Counted from the stretch's first letter, positions 9,307 to 18,753 are shown. The stretch is 64,000 nucleotides of DNA from Paucibacter sp. Y2R2-4 (GCF_025717535.1 NZ_JAJIRO010000005.1:434001-498000), one strand, 5' to 3'. A program made the numbers and translations. Notes: a model not told the origin generated them from the sequence alone.

Positions 9307-9855
9307 TCAGCCATTTCTGCCCGCACTCAATCTGCAAACATAACGCCAGCCATCTTGCGTTTGCCCCTGGATCTCGCACAGGCCGGTTTGAAACTCAGCA
9401 GGCACAAAACCATGCTTGATCAAAACCCGCGCTGAGGCCGGATTGGCCTCGCTGACAAAGGCCTCCACTTCCCGCAGTCGCCAATCAGCCGCTGCGCTCT
9501 TCAGCAATTCGCCCACGGCCATGCTGGCCAGGCCTTGGCCGATATGGGCTTTGCCCACGCGGTAGCCCAGCTCGGCGCTACCTTTCTCGGCATCAATCGC
9601 CTTCAGATTGGCGCGGCCCAGGATGCGGCCTTCGGCATCGACCAGCACGAAGGGGTGGAACTTGCCTTGCGCGTGCTGGGCCAGCAAGTCGGCGATATGG
9701 CTGGCGACACCCTCGGGCGAGTAAAAAGCGGCGGGCCGAGGTTCGACAAAGGCTTCGAACCAAGCGCGATTCTCTTGCTCGAAGCACAGCAGCGCCGGAC
9801 CATCCGACAGGGCCAAGGTGCGTGCGGCGTAGTTCATCATTGGGTACAGAGTCAT
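9307..9855 (-). CDS. GNAT-family N-acetyltransferase
   Basis: A 182-residue acetyl-CoA-dependent acetyltransferase of the RimJ/RimL type. The acetyl-CoA-binding region reads RVGKAHIGQGLASMAVGELL (roughly residues 112-131), the GNAT Q/RxxGxG/A signature, and the following strand EVEAFVSEANPASARVLIKHGFV is the typical end of the fold. The acceptor is not identifiable from sequence. I start at ATG 9855; the frame also allows a TTG at 9885 and ATGs at 9840 and 9837, and none has a strong ribosome binding site. It stands alone, between the FKBP gene and the histidine kinase operon. Confidence 0.82.
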   Translation of the reverse strand: MTLYPMMNYAARTLALSDGPALLCFEQENRAWFEAFVEPRPAAFYSPEGVASHIADLLAQHAQGKFHPFVLVDAEGRILGRANLKAIDAEKGSAELGYRVGKAHIGQGLASMAVGELLKSAAADWRLREVEAFVSEANPASARVLIKHGFVPAEFQTGLCEIQGQTQDGWRYVCRLSAGRNG

Positions 9856-9915
9856 TGGGCTTGAGAGAAGCGAAGTATCTTGCAAGTGCCATTGAGCTCT
9901 ACTTCGAGTCCCGCA

Positions 9916-11385
9916 TCAGTCGCTGGTCTGCTGCCCTGCCAGCGCAGCCTGGTGAGTGTTGCCAAAGCTCAGGATGGCGGCACAACCTCTCGCTGTTCCC
10001 CGTGCTTGTAAGATCAAGCTGCCTTGGTGAGCCTCGGCAATCTGGCGTGACAGCAGCAGGCCGATGCCGCCCCCATCCGGCTTGGTGCTGTAAAAGGGCA
10101 CAAAAAGATTGTCCGGGTTGGCCAGACCGATGCCCTGGTCCAGCACCGTCAGGCGCAGCGGTTGCAATTGGCTGCGCAGTTCCAGTGGCGCGCCATCGGC
10201 CTCGATGCCGTTCTTCAGCAGATTGATCAGCAACTGTTCGATCTGTACCGGGTCACCAAAAAACGGGATCTCGAGTTCGGGCGGCAGCGCGGCGACGTGC
10301 GGGGCTTCGCCTGCGGGGGAGTCCTTGGCTTCCAGGCTGAGCTGTAGGCGAGCCTGGGGCAGCATGGTGGGCAAGCGACGCAGCAAGCCCGCCAGGTCGA
10401 AGACGCGCTTGTGGGGTTCGGGCAAGCGGGCTAACTGCGCATAGCGGCGCACAAATTCGGCCAAATGGATGGCGCGCTCATGGATCAGGCTCAGGCCTTC
10501 GTCCAGGTCCGCCAGCTCTTCTTCGTTGTTCGCATCCACCTGCTTGCTGTGCATCGAAGCCAAGCTTTTGCGCAAGGTGTCGCTGAGGCTGGAGATGGGC
10601 ACCAAGGAGTTGTTGACCTCGTGGCTGAGCACCCGCAACAGGCGCCGCCAGGCTTGCATTTCCTCACCGCGCAGCACCTGCTTCAGATCGGTGACGAAGA
10701 GCAGCGTGTGCTCGCGGCCTTCCACGGCACTTTCTGCGGCACTTTCCACGGCATAGTGCTGCCGCCGCAGCTGCCACAGGCCGGCTGCACCCGGAAACAC
10801 ATGCTGGCTGAGCTGCCCGGTGTCGGCATTCAGCAGTTCGGCCAAGCCGAGGTCGGCGGCCAAACGGCCGATGACGGCAGAGCTGGGTTGGCCCAGCAGG
10901 CTGAGTGCGCAAGGGTTGGCCAGTTGCAAGTGGCCCTGCGCATCAAAGGCGAAGATCGCCACATCAATGCCTTGCATCACGCTGTCCACCAGGCTCATCG
11001 CTTCTTTGGCCTGCAGGCGCTGGCGGTGCAGGCCGTCGACCAGCTGATTGATCTGCAGACCCAAAAGGTCATCAGGTCCGGCCCGCCGCAAGCGGTGGCT
11101 GTAGTCGCCGCCAGCAATGCCCTCGACCAAGTTGCCTATGGTCTGCAGGTGGAATTCGGCCCGCTTGTAGATCGCTCGCGCGGCGCCTAGCCAGGCCAAG
11201 CCAAAGAGCAAACAGAGAAGCAGCTTGGGGTAGATCAGCCAGGTTTGCTGCCAGACCCAGCAACTGGCGGCCAGCATGGCGGGCGCACCACCGGCCAAGG
11301 CCAGCAAGCCCAATTGCCCGGCAAAACCGAAGTGATGCGGGCGTGGGGCCGACGCATGATTCAGAGGTGATGAGCGCTGCTTCAC
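9916..11385 (-). CDS. membrane sensor histidine kinase (NtrY-like), partner of the NtrC-type regulator
   Basis: This 489-residue kinase senses an unknown signal and phosphorylates the adjacent regulator. Two membrane helices lie at about 20-45 and 50-70 with almost no periplasmic loop between them, so sensing is probably within the membrane or cytoplasmic. A HAMP-like linker (about 75-125) and a PAS-like region (about 128-235) follow. The phospho-accepting H255 sits in LRVLSHEVNNSLVPISSL. The ATPase domain has a DQGIGL box, FVPFYSTKPDGGGIGL and SRQIAEAHQGSL. The GTG start overlaps the regulator's stop (GTGA), giving translational coupling; a longer open frame upstream is only overlap with that gene. 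It is the last gene of the efflux operon. Confidence 0.88.
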   Translation of the reverse strand: MKQRSSPLNHASAPRPHHFGFAGQLGLLALAGGAPAMLAASCWVWQQTWLIYPKLLLCLLFGLAWLGAARAIYKRAEFHLQTIGNLVEGIAGGDYSHRLRRAGPDDLLGLQINQLVDGLHRQRLQAKEAMSLVDSVMQGIDVAIFAFDAQGHLQLANPCALSLLGQPSSAVIGRLAADLGLAELLNADTGQLSQHVFPGAAGLWQLRRQHYAVESAAESAVEGREHTLLFVTDLKQVLRGEEMQAWRRLLRVLSHEVNNSLVPISSLSDTLRKSLASMHSKQVDANNEEELADLDEGLSLIHERAIHLAEFVRRYAQLARLPEPHKRVFDLAGLLRRLPTMLPQARLQLSLEAKDSPAGEAPHVAALPPELEIPFFGDPVQIEQLLINLLKNGIEADGAPLELRSQLQPLRLTVLDQGIGLANPDNLFVPFYSTKPDGGGIGLLLSRQIAEAHQGSLILQARGTARGCAAILSFGNTHQAALAGQQTSD

Positions 11386-12788
11386 AACTGGTGCTTTTCC
11401 AGCCGGCGGTAAAAGGCCGAGCGGCTCAGGCCCAGCGCTTGCGCGGCCAATTGGGCGTTGCCGCCGTTGCGCCGTAAGGCGGTGCGGATCAAAAGCTTCT
11501 CGGCCTCGTCCAGCGTCATCTCGGTGGGCAGCAGGGCCGGGCTTGCCGGCGCGGAGGCGGCGGACTGCAAGGCCAGATCGCCCGGGTTGATCTGCTCGCC
11601 CGGCGCCAGCAGGCAGACTCGCTCCATGCAATGCGCCAGTTCGCGCACATTGCCCGGCCAGTCATGCACCAGCAGGGCAGCGCGGGCTGCGTCCGTCAGC
11701 GGTTTGAGCGGCCGTTTGTAGCGCTGCGCAAACTCGGCCAGGTAATGCTGGGCCAGGGCCAGGATGTCTTCGCCGCGCTCGCGCAGCGGCGGGAGTTGCA
11801 ACTGCACGCTGTTGAGCCGGTACAGCAGGTCGCGACGAAACAGCCCTTGCTCGACCATGGCGTTCAGGTCCGCATTGCTGGCCGCGATCAACCGCACCTG
11901 TGCGCGCCGTGGGCGGGCCGAACCGAGGCGCTCGAACTGGCCGCCTTCCAGCACCTGCAGCAATTTGGCCTGCTGGGCCAGCGGGATATTGCCAATCTCA
12001 TCCAGAAACAAAGTGCCTCCATCGGCCAGCTCAAAGCGGCCGATGCGGGCCTGGCGGGCATCGGTGAAAGCGCCTTTTTCGTGGCCGAACATTTCGCTTT
12101 CGAACAGGGTCTCCGGAATGGCCCCCATGTTCACGCTGATGAAAGGCCCCTCGGCACGCGCCGACTGGCGATGGATGGCCTGAGCCAGCTGACTTTTGCC
12201 GCTGCCGTTCTCACCGGTGATGAGCAGATTGACGTCGGCCGCCGCCACCGCCGCCACCTGCGCCATCAAGGCCTGCATGGCAGGCGACTGGCCAATCCAG
12301 GCGCGCTCAGCGCTGCCGGCCAGCAGCAAGGCGTTCTGGGCCGCCAGCTTTTGCGCGCGGCGTTGACTCTCGCCCAGCGCCAGTTGGGTGCGGATGAGGC
12401 CCGCCAGACGGGTGTTGTCCCAGGGTTTCTCGATGAAGTCGCAGGCCCCGCCCTTGAGTGCCTGCACCACCAGCGGCACGCTGCCCCAGGCCGTCATGGC
12501 GATGATGGGCAGATGCGGGTCGAGAGCGCGGGCGCGCTGGATCAAGTCCAGTCCTTCTTGGCCCGAGGTGGTGTCACGGCTGTAGTTGAGGTCGGCCAGC
12601 AGCAGGCCGAACTCACCTTGGGCGAGCGCCGCCAGCGCCTTCTCTGGTGAGTCTGTCAGCTCACAAGCCCAGCCCTCGCTCTTGAGGAACAGGCGCAGGG
12701 CGCTGCGCACCGCCGCGTCATCGTCGGCCACCAGAATGCGCAGGCTTGCGCTTGAGCTGGGGTGCGCATTGAGGGGGAGAGGATTCAT
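11382..12788 (-). CDS. sigma-54-dependent response regulator (NtrC family)
   Basis: The 468-residue protein has three domains. The receiver (about 16-130) has acidic D22-D24, phospho-acceptor D66 in LLLADLNYS and K121. The AAA+ domain (about 163-385) has Walker A GENGSGKS (192-199), Walker B TLFLDEI (259-265) and the sigma-54-contacting loop as GAFTDA (239-244) in place of the canonical GAFTGA. The C-terminal helix-turn-helix is GGNAQLAAQALGLSRSAFYRRLEK. It should activate RNA polymerase with sigma-54 when phosphorylated by the kinase encoded next. Its position behind three efflux genes suggests that it controls them; a sigma-54-like site lies before the first gene of the operon (17448-17462). 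Confidence 0.92.
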   Translation of the reverse strand: MNPLPLNAHPSSSASLRILVADDDAAVRSALRLFLKSEGWACELTDSPEKALAALAQGEFGLLLADLNYSRDTTSGQEGLDLIQRARALDPHLPIIAMTAWGSVPLVVQALKGGACDFIEKPWDNTRLAGLIRTQLALGESQRRAQKLAAQNALLLAGSAERAWIGQSPAMQALMAQVAAVAAADVNLLITGENGSGKSQLAQAIHRQSARAEGPFISVNMGAIPETLFESEMFGHEKGAFTDARQARIGRFELADGGTLFLDEIGNIPLAQQAKLLQVLEGGQFERLGSARPRRAQVRLIAASNADLNAMVEQGLFRRDLLYRLNSVQLQLPPLRERGEDILALAQHYLAEFAQRYKRPLKPLTDAARAALLVHDWPGNVRELAHCMERVCLLAPGEQINPGDLALQSAASAPASPALLPTEMTLDEAEKLLIRTALRRNGGNAQLAAQALGLSRSAFYRRLEKHQL

Positions 12789-12828
12789 CGGCGCTGGCTA
12801 TTCATGGCCCGACCATTCTCGCCCAGGC

Positions 12829-15291
12829 TCATGGGCTGTTCAGCGCGGCGGTGGGCGACTGACGCAGCGCCCGCCGCGCCGGCAGCCAGGTCGACAGCAG
12901 CACCAGCGCCGAGATCAGCGCCGCCACCAGAGTGACGCCCAAACCTAGCGGCAGACCCGGTCCCACGTCATCGCTGAGCACCAAGGCGCCTGCGATTAAA
13001 CCCAGCGGCAGCGCGAGGGCCAAGAGGCGCAAGGCCTGGGCCAGCAGCAGACGCATCAGCTGCGCATCGCTGGCGCCGACGGCCCGGCGCACGCCGATTT
13101 CCTGGCTGCGCAATTGCACCGCCCGGCTGGTCACGCCGTAGATGCCGCTGGCGGCCAGACCTAGGGTCAGCAGGCCCAGCACCAGGCTCATAGCCGCCAT
13201 CACCTCTTCGCCACCATGCGCGATGCGCTGGCGCTCTTCGGCGCTGAAGACCTGCTCCAGCGCCAGGCCAGGGTCGGCCTGCGCCACGGCCCGACTCAGC
13301 AGCTCGCGGCTCGCGGTGTTGTCGGGCACGCCAACCAGGGCGATGCCCATGTCGGCAGGGGCGGTCTGGCTGATCGGCAGGTAGAAGTTGGCGGCGCGCA
13401 GGCCGCGTTCTCGACCGATGCCTTGCAAAACATGGGGCGTGACGCCGACCACGGTGATCCAGGTGCCGACGCTTTTCTTGGCGCTGTCTTCGACGATGGC
13501 GAAACGCTTGCCCAGCGGGTCTTGGCCGGGCCAATGCTCTTGAGCGAAGTTTTGGTTGATCACCGCCACCTTGAGGCTGTCGCCGCGGTCCTGCGGGCCA
13601 AACTCTCGCCCGGCCAGCAGCTTCACCTCCATGGCTTGGAAGAAGCCCGCGTTGACGCGGTAGTTGCCGCCGACCGGATAGCGCTCGTCCTGTACCGTCA
13701 TGCCTTCGGGCAGGATGAGGTCGCTGTCAATCATGCCGCCGCCGGGCAGGCTGGTAGACATGGCCACGCGAGCGCCGGCGCTGTCGGCGGCCGCGCTCAG
13801 GCGGGCCTCCAAGCGCGTCCACAGGGCATCGCGGGCGGAGCGAGCCGCCTCGCTGTCGCCGCGGTACTCGGCCTGGCGCGGCGTCAGGCGAGCGGTCAGC
13901 ACGCCTTCCATGCGGGCCCCGGTGCCGGCCGTCAGGCGCTGATGCACGGTGTAGGTCTGCAGGCTCGAGGCCAGCAACAAGAGACTGGACAGAGCGATCT
14001 GCACCCAAACCAGGGCGCGGGCAAAGCGCCCACTGGCCCGGCCTTGGCTGCCGCGGCCATCGCGGAGTACGGCGTTGAGGTCCACGGCGGAGGCGCGCCA
14101 AGCCGGCAGCAATCCGGTGGCCAAAGCGGTGAGCAGGCTCAGGCCCAGCCCGACAAGCAAGGCCTGCGGACGCATCGCGAAGTGGATCCAGAAGGGCAGG
14201 CGACCGTCTGCCGTGGCCTGCACCGCCAGCTGGGTGGCGTCAAGCGCCCAGGCGCTGAAGAATACACCGAGCGCGGCCGCCGCCAGACACAGCAGCAGGG
14301 TTTCGCTGAGCATTTGCAGGATCAAGTGGCCGCGCGGTGCACCCAGCGCAGCGCGCACCGCCAGCTCTTGCCGACGCTCATTGGCGCGCACCAGCAGCAA
14401 ATTGCTGGTGTTGATGCAGACCAAGGCCAGCAGCAGGGCCGCCGCGCCGGCCAGGCCCAGATAAATCATTTCCACGTCGGGCATGCCCCAGGCTGCATAG
14501 GGCAGAACCAGGGCACCAACATGGGCGTTGTTGGCCGGGAAGGCCTGGGCCAGTTGTTGGGCCACCAGGCGCAACTCGTCTGCGGCCTGCGCGCGGCTGG
14601 CTCCGGGCTTGAGCTTGCCCAGCGCCAGCACATGTTGCGCCGTACCCATGGAATGCCCATGGCCGCGCGTCAGCGGGCCGGCAGGCGGCTTGAAGGGCAG
14701 CCAGAGTTCTTGCGTCATGGGGAAGCGCAGCTCGCCGGGCAGCACGCCGACGATCTCGGTGTCCACGCCGTTGATCTTGACCCGGCTGCCGATGATGGCC
14801 GGGTCGGCGGCCAGAAAGCGACGCCAGAGCTGCGCGCCAATGACGGCCACCGGCGCTGCGCCGGGCTGGCTGTCGCTGGCCTGCAGGGCGCGGCCCAGTT
14901 CGGGCTTGGCCGCCCGGCCCAGCCAAGGCCAAACCTCGGCCGGCACGAAAGCGGCGCGGAAGTTGGCCGGGGCTTGCTGGTGGCCTCCCAGCGTCACACT
15001 TGCCACTTGAATCGGCTGCAAGCTCTCAAAGCTGGGCGCATGGCCTTGGTACTCGAGCAGATCGAGGTAATGCACGCTGTTGGCCTGGGTGCGCTCGCCA
15101 TCGCGGCTGGCCTCCACCGCCACCAAGCGTTCCGGCTCGGGGAAGGGAATGTCACCGGCGCTGAAGCTGAAATAGACGCCGGCGGCGTAAACGGCAAAGC
15201 CCAGGCCGCAGCTCAGGGTCAGCAGGCTCAGCAAGGCGTGGCCGGGGCGGCGCAGCAGGGCCTGGACGGAGTGGCGCAAATCGTCCCACAT
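12829..15291 (-). CDS. ABC transporter permease, MacB/FtsX type with two FtsX domains
   Basis: The 820-residue inner-membrane protein is the permease of a MacB-like transporter whose ATPase is a separate gene. An N-terminal membrane helix (about 17-40) leads into a large periplasmic MacB_PCD domain. A first FtsX domain with VLALVCINTSNLLLVRANER-like sequence occupies about 280-400. A second periplasmic region follows, and a second FtsX domain closes the protein (about 700-810), including GIYGVTSRAVQLRSQEIGVR. Such transporters move force across the membrane and do not form a classic channel. The start is ATG 15291, overlapping the ATPase stop by one base (TGATG); the frame upstream of that is unrelated sequence. 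Substrate unknown. Confidence 0.9.
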   Translation of the reverse strand: MWDDLRHSVQALLRRPGHALLSLLTLSCGLGFAVYAAGVYFSFSAGDIPFPEPERLVAVEASRDGERTQANSVHYLDLLEYQGHAPSFESLQPIQVASVTLGGHQQAPANFRAAFVPAEVWPWLGRAAKPELGRALQASDSQPGAAPVAVIGAQLWRRFLAADPAIIGSRVKINGVDTEIVGVLPGELRFPMTQELWLPFKPPAGPLTRGHGHSMGTAQHVLALGKLKPGASRAQAADELRLVAQQLAQAFPANNAHVGALVLPYAAWGMPDVEMIYLGLAGAAALLLALVCINTSNLLLVRANERRQELAVRAALGAPRGHLILQMLSETLLLCLAAAALGVFFSAWALDATQLAVQATADGRLPFWIHFAMRPQALLVGLGLSLLTALATGLLPAWRASAVDLNAVLRDGRGSQGRASGRFARALVWVQIALSSLLLLASSLQTYTVHQRLTAGTGARMEGVLTARLTPRQAEYRGDSEAARSARDALWTRLEARLSAAADSAGARVAMSTSLPGGGMIDSDLILPEGMTVQDERYPVGGNYRVNAGFFQAMEVKLLAGREFGPQDRGDSLKVAVINQNFAQEHWPGQDPLGKRFAIVEDSAKKSVGTWITVVGVTPHVLQGIGRERGLRAANFYLPISQTAPADMGIALVGVPDNTASRELLSRAVAQADPGLALEQVFSAEERQRIAHGGEEVMAAMSLVLGLLTLGLAASGIYGVTSRAVQLRSQEIGVRRAVGASDAQLMRLLLAQALRLLALALPLGLIAGALVLSDDVGPGLPLGLGVTLVAALISALVLLSTWLPARRALRQSPTAALNSP

Positions 15292-16079
15292 CACAGGGTC
15301 TCCGCCACTGTGGCCGCTGCTGCAGCAACAGCTTGCGACGTGCTGGGGCGGGGGTGGATGGCCGAAGTCGGCAGGTCGGCGACCACCCGGCCATCGAACA
15401 AGGCCACAGTGCGCTGCGCCAGCGCGGCATAGCGCGGGTCGTGGGTGACCATGCACAAGGTGGCACCCTTGGCATGCACGCTTTGCAGCAGCTCCATCAC
15501 CAGCTCGGCATTGCGCGAATCGAGGTTGCCGGTCGGCTCATCGGCCAGGATCAAGCTGGGTTGGCCCACCAGGGCGCGAGCGATGGCCACGCGCTGCTGT
15601 TGGCCGCCCGAGAGCTGCGCCGGGTAGTGGCGCGCACGGTGCGCCATGTCCACCTGGGCCAAGACCTCGGCGACGCGCTGGCGGCGCTCGGCGCGGCTCA
15701 TTTCTGAGCGGTAGCTCAGCGGCAAGGCGACGTTGTCTTCGACCGTCAGGTCGCCGATCAAATTGAAGGCTTGGAAGACGAAACCGATCTGGCGGTTGCG
15801 CAGCAGGGCGCGGGCGCGGCTGTCGAGTTGTTCGACGTGCTGGCCGTTCAGCAGATAGTGGCCGGCGCTGGGGCTGTCCAGCAAGCCAAGTATGGCCAGC
15901 AGGCTGGACTTGCCGCAGCCCGAGGGACCACTGACAGCGAGGAACTCGCCGCTGCGAATCTCCAGGCTGACCTCGTCCAGCGCGCGGGTTTCCAGCTCGT
16001 CGCTGAGAAAGCTTTTTTGGATGCCTTGCAGGCGAATCAGGGGCTGCTCCGGCGTCGGGGTAGGGCTCATCGTTGTCAT
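15291..16079 (-). CDS. ABC transporter ATP-binding protein, LolD/MacB type
   Basis: This 262-residue ATPase energises the adjacent FtsX-type permease. Walker A is GPSGCGKSS, the Q-loop sits in [19 protein letters not shown], the signature is [15 protein letters not shown] and Walker B is [13 protein letters not shown], with the switch His in [14 protein letters not shown] after Walker B is typical of the LolD/MacB/FtsE group. The last 25 residues are a low-complexity Ala/Thr/Ser tail not needed by the family. Starts at ATG 16079 and at the fourth codon (another ATG) are both possible. The gene lies 80 bases after the membrane-fusion protein and overlaps the permease start, so all three are likely co-expressed. 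Confidence 0.93.
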   Translation of the reverse strand: MTTMSPTPTPEQPLIRLQGIQKSFLSDELETRALDEVSLEIRSGEFLAVSGPSGCGKSSLLAILGLLDSPSAGHYLLNGQHVEQLDSRARALLRNRQIGFVFQAFNLIGDLTVEDNVALPLSYRSEMSRAERRQRVAEVLAQVDMAHRARHYPAQLSGGQQQRVAIARALVGQPSLILADEPTGNLDSRNAELVMELLQSVHAKGATLCMVTHDPRYAALAQRTVALFDGRVVADLPTSAIHPRPSTSQAVAAAAATVAETL

Positions 16080-16159
16080 GGCAGGGCTCTTTTCTCGTGG
16101 CGATAAATGTAGGGCTGAAACTTGAGGCGCTGGGGGGGCGTGGGGAGGGGTAGAAGCAC

Positions 16160-17434
16160 TCAGCGCAGGCGCACGCGCTCGGCCAAGCGCCAGCTGCTGG
16201 TGTCGGAGACGACGATGCGGTCACCGGGCTTTAATCCGCTCTGGATGGCGATACGGCTGACCGAGGCGGGGCCAAACTGCACCGAGACCCGTTCGGCCAG
16301 TTCATCGTTGACCATGCGGTAGACGCTGCTTTGGCTCATGGCCTGGCTGAAGACCGGGCGCTGGACTTGGACGGCATCGCTGATGCGGTTCAAGGCGATG
16401 CTGCCGTCGATGCTGAGGTCGGGTCTTGCGCCCTGGGGCAGCGGGTCCAGAATGCGCAGATCCACTTTGAGCAGGCTGTTGCTGACCTTGGGGGCGACGC
16501 GGCTGACGACGGCGCGCAACTGGCCCTCGCGGTTGCCGGTGCGCAGATCGACCAGGGCTTCTTGGCCGAGGGCGATGTCACGTGCCTGAGCCTCCTGCAC
16601 CTGAATTTCGGCATAGAGCGCCCCGGCGCGCGCCAGCTTGGCCAGCGGTGCGCCGGCCGCCACGCTTTGCCCGGGCTGCAGGGTCAACTCTTGCACCACG
16701 CCATCTTCGGGGGCGCGCACTTGCAAGGCCTCCACCAACTCAAGATCGCGCTGCCAGGCCTTGTGCAGGCGGGCCAGGGCGGCGCGTTTGGCGTCCAGCT
16801 GGGCCTGCATGGCGGCGCGGTGCTGCTGAAGCAGTTCGCGCTCGAGTTGCAGGGCTTGACCGGCCTGCTCGACGCTGAAGCGGCTGCGCTGAAAAGCGAG
16901 TTTGGAGACCATGCCGTCCTTCAGCAATTCCTGATCGGCCCGCCATTGCAGCTCGGCGCTGCGGGCACTGAAGTCGGCGCGTTGGACGGCGGCTTGGGCG
17001 CTCATCACCTGGCTGTCCAAGCTGGCTTGCAAGGCCTTGAGTTCGGCTTGCGCTTGCTCCAGCTGCCAGCGGCTTTCCTGGGCCCGTTGCGACAGCTGCG
17101 GGTTGTTCAGCACCATCAAGAGCTCGCCTTGCTTCAGCTGGCTGCCGGCCTGGGCCAGCAGGCGCTCCACCCGCGCCTCGCTCTGCGCGGCGACCCAGCG
17201 CAGTTCGCTGGACACCAGCACGCCGCTGCCGCGCACATCGAGCGCCAGGGGGCCTTGCTCGACCTTGGCGTAATTCAGGCCGCGGGCGGAGACTGTCAGT
17301 TCGGCCGGCTCGGCCTTCAGGCGCAGCGCCAGCAGGCCGCCTGCCAAGAGCAAGGTCAGCAAAACAAATAGCGCCGGGCGGGCCGCTCGACGGCGCCAGC
17401 GTTGCCCAGGGGTGAGAGGTCTTTGCAGGTCCAT
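16160..17434 (-). CDS. HlyD/MacA-type periplasmic adaptor (membrane fusion protein)
   Basis: The 424-residue adaptor should link the inner-membrane ABC permease to an outer-membrane channel. A membrane anchor (about 19-38, ALFVLLTLLLAGGLLALRL) is followed by the first half of the lipoyl domain with GSGVLVSSELRWVAAQSEARVE, a long Gln/Ala/Leu-rich coiled-coil hairpin (about 105-245), the second lipoyl half (RAPEDGVVQELTLQPGQSV), and a beta-barrel domain. No lipobox is present, unlike MacA-type lipoproteins. I start at ATG 17434, which gives a compact cytoplasmic tail; ATG 17482 is an alternative. It is the first gene of the operon; no TolC-like gene is in the window. Confidence 0.85.
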   Translation of the reverse strand: MDLQRPLTPGQRWRRRAARPALFVLLTLLLAGGLLALRLKAEPAELTVSARGLNYAKVEQGPLALDVRGSGVLVSSELRWVAAQSEARVERLLAQAGSQLKQGELLMVLNNPQLSQRAQESRWQLEQAQAELKALQASLDSQVMSAQAAVQRADFSARSAELQWRADQELLKDGMVSKLAFQRSRFSVEQAGQALQLERELLQQHRAAMQAQLDAKRAALARLHKAWQRDLELVEALQVRAPEDGVVQELTLQPGQSVAAGAPLAKLARAGALYAEIQVQEAQARDIALGQEALVDLRTGNREGQLRAVVSRVAPKVSNSLLKVDLRILDPLPQGARPDLSIDGSIALNRISDAVQVQRPVFSQAMSQSSVYRMVNDELAERVSVQFGPASVSRIAIQSGLKPGDRIVVSDTSSWRLAERVRLR

Positions 17435-17447
17435 GCGGGACTTGAAC

Positions 17448-17462
17448 GCAGGATGCGTGCCA
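17448..17462 (-). promoter_or_regulatory. possible sigma-54 (-24/-12) promoter of the efflux operon
   Basis: Read leftward the sequence is TGGCACGCATCCTGC, which matches TGGCACG-N4-TTGC with one mismatch (C for the first T of the -12 element) and exact GG-GC spacing. It would start transcription near 17436, only about two bases before the chosen ATG of the adaptor gene, implying an almost leaderless message or a different start codon. The presence of an NtrC-type activator in the same operon supports it; a chance match cannot be excluded. Confidence 0.35.
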
Positions 17463-17618
17463 AGGTCTTGCTTGCCCGGCATGTGCGCCAAGTGCTTGAT
17501 TTCCCGGGCGTCTGAGATCAGCGTTTAACTTGATCTAGATGCAAGGATTGCGAAATCGGGACGTGGCTGCGCCCACGCATCCCAGTTTTGGGACGGCGCG
17601 AGAGGCGACAATGGCCGC

Positions 17619-18752
17619 ATGAATATCCAAGACAAACTTCCGCTGCTGGGCGGCCTCAGCCCCGAACAATTCATGCGCCGGCATTGGCAGAAAAAGCCTT
17701 TGCTGGTGCGCCAAGCCTTGCCGGGCATCAAGCCGCCGGTGTCGCGTAGCGAGTTGGCCGCGCTGGCCGCCAGCGAGGATGTTGAGTCGCGCTTGATCAG
17801 CGCCTTCAAGGATCGCTGGGCCTTGTACCCTGGCCCGGTGGCCAAGCTGCCGCCTTATTCGAAAGCCGCTTGGACGCTGCTGGTGCAGGGCTTGGAGCAA
17901 CATGTGCCGGCTGCGGCGGATTTGCTGAATCGTTTTCGCTTTGTGCCCGAGGCGCGGCTCGACGATTTGATGATCTCCTACGCCACCGATGGCGGCGGTG
18001 TCGGCCCGCATTTCGATTCCTACGATGTGTTCCTGATTCAGGTGCAGGGTCAACGTCGCTGGCGCATCGGCCGTCAGGGCGTGGCCACCAGCGGTGCCTT
18101 GCGCGAGGGCTCGCCGGTCAAGTTGTTGGCGGACTTCGAGCCCGAAGACGAGTTTGTGCTGGACGCCGGCGACATGCTCTATCTGCCGCCCGGCTGGGCG
18201 CATGACGGCATTGCGGTGGGTGAGTGCATGACCTGCTCGGTGGGCTTTCGCACCCCTTGGCGCGCTGAGTTGGCCAAGGACTTGCTGAGTCGCTTGATGG
18301 ACGATGAGGATCAGGCTTATGCCAATCGCATGTATGCCGACCCCAAGCAGCCGGCCACGGTCACGCCCGGCTTGGTGCCCGATCAGTTGCTGGAGTTTGC
18401 CCGCGATGCCGCTGAGCGCGCCTTGCGTGAGCCTTTGGCTTTGGAGCGCGCCTTGGGCGAAGCCCTGACCGAGCCCAAGCCGCGCGTTTGGTTTGAAGCG
18501 GGCACCGAGTTGCCGCCAGGGCAGGGCGTTAGCCTGGATAGACGCAGCCGCATGATGTACGACAAGGCGCATATTTTCATCAATGGCGAGTCTTTCCGCG
18601 CTGGCGGACGTGACGCCAAGTTGATGCGGGCTTTTGCCGACAGCAAGCAGCTCAGCGCCAAGCAAGTGGGGCAGTTGTCGGAGCCGGCCCGCGAGCTTTT
18701 GAGCCAATGGGTGGAAGACGGCTGGGTGCAGCCAGAATCTGCGCCACTTTGA
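17619..18752 (+). CDS. roxA: ribosomal protein L16 arginine hydroxylase, JmjC/cupin family (RoxA/YcfD-like)
   Basis: The 377-residue 2-oxoglutarate/Fe(II) oxygenase most closely resembles bacterial RoxA (YcfD), which hydroxylates an arginine in ribosomal protein L16. The iron triad is visible: H131 and D133 in VGPHFDSYDVF and H195 in PPGWAHDGIA. The N-terminal GLSPEQFMRRHWQKKPLLVRQA is the family opening (substrate-side helix and the start of the cupin). A C-terminal winged-helix-like region (about 300-370) is also normal for the family. ATG 17619 follows GGCGACA. The next gene begins one base after its stop, so the two are probably translated together. Confidence 0.88.
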   Translation: MNIQDKLPLLGGLSPEQFMRRHWQKKPLLVRQALPGIKPPVSRSELAALAASEDVESRLISAFKDRWALYPGPVAKLPPYSKAAWTLLVQGLEQHVPAAADLLNRFRFVPEARLDDLMISYATDGGGVGPHFDSYDVFLIQVQGQRRWRIGRQGVATSGALREGSPVKLLADFEPEDEFVLDAGDMLYLPPGWAHDGIAVGECMTCSVGFRTPWRAELAKDLLSRLMDDEDQAYANRMYADPKQPATVTPGLVPDQLLEFARDAAERALREPLALERALGEALTEPKPRVWFEAGTELPPGQGVSLDRRSRMMYDKAHIFINGESFRAGGRDAKLMRAFADSKQLSAKQVGQLSEPARELLSQWVEDGWVQPESAPL

Positions 18753-18753
18753 C

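Noticed and set aside
13216-15432. 738-codon frame antisense to the ABC permease
   Set aside because: Low-complexity Gln/Ala/Gly/His product with no recognisable domain; the other strand encodes a clear MacB/FtsX permease.
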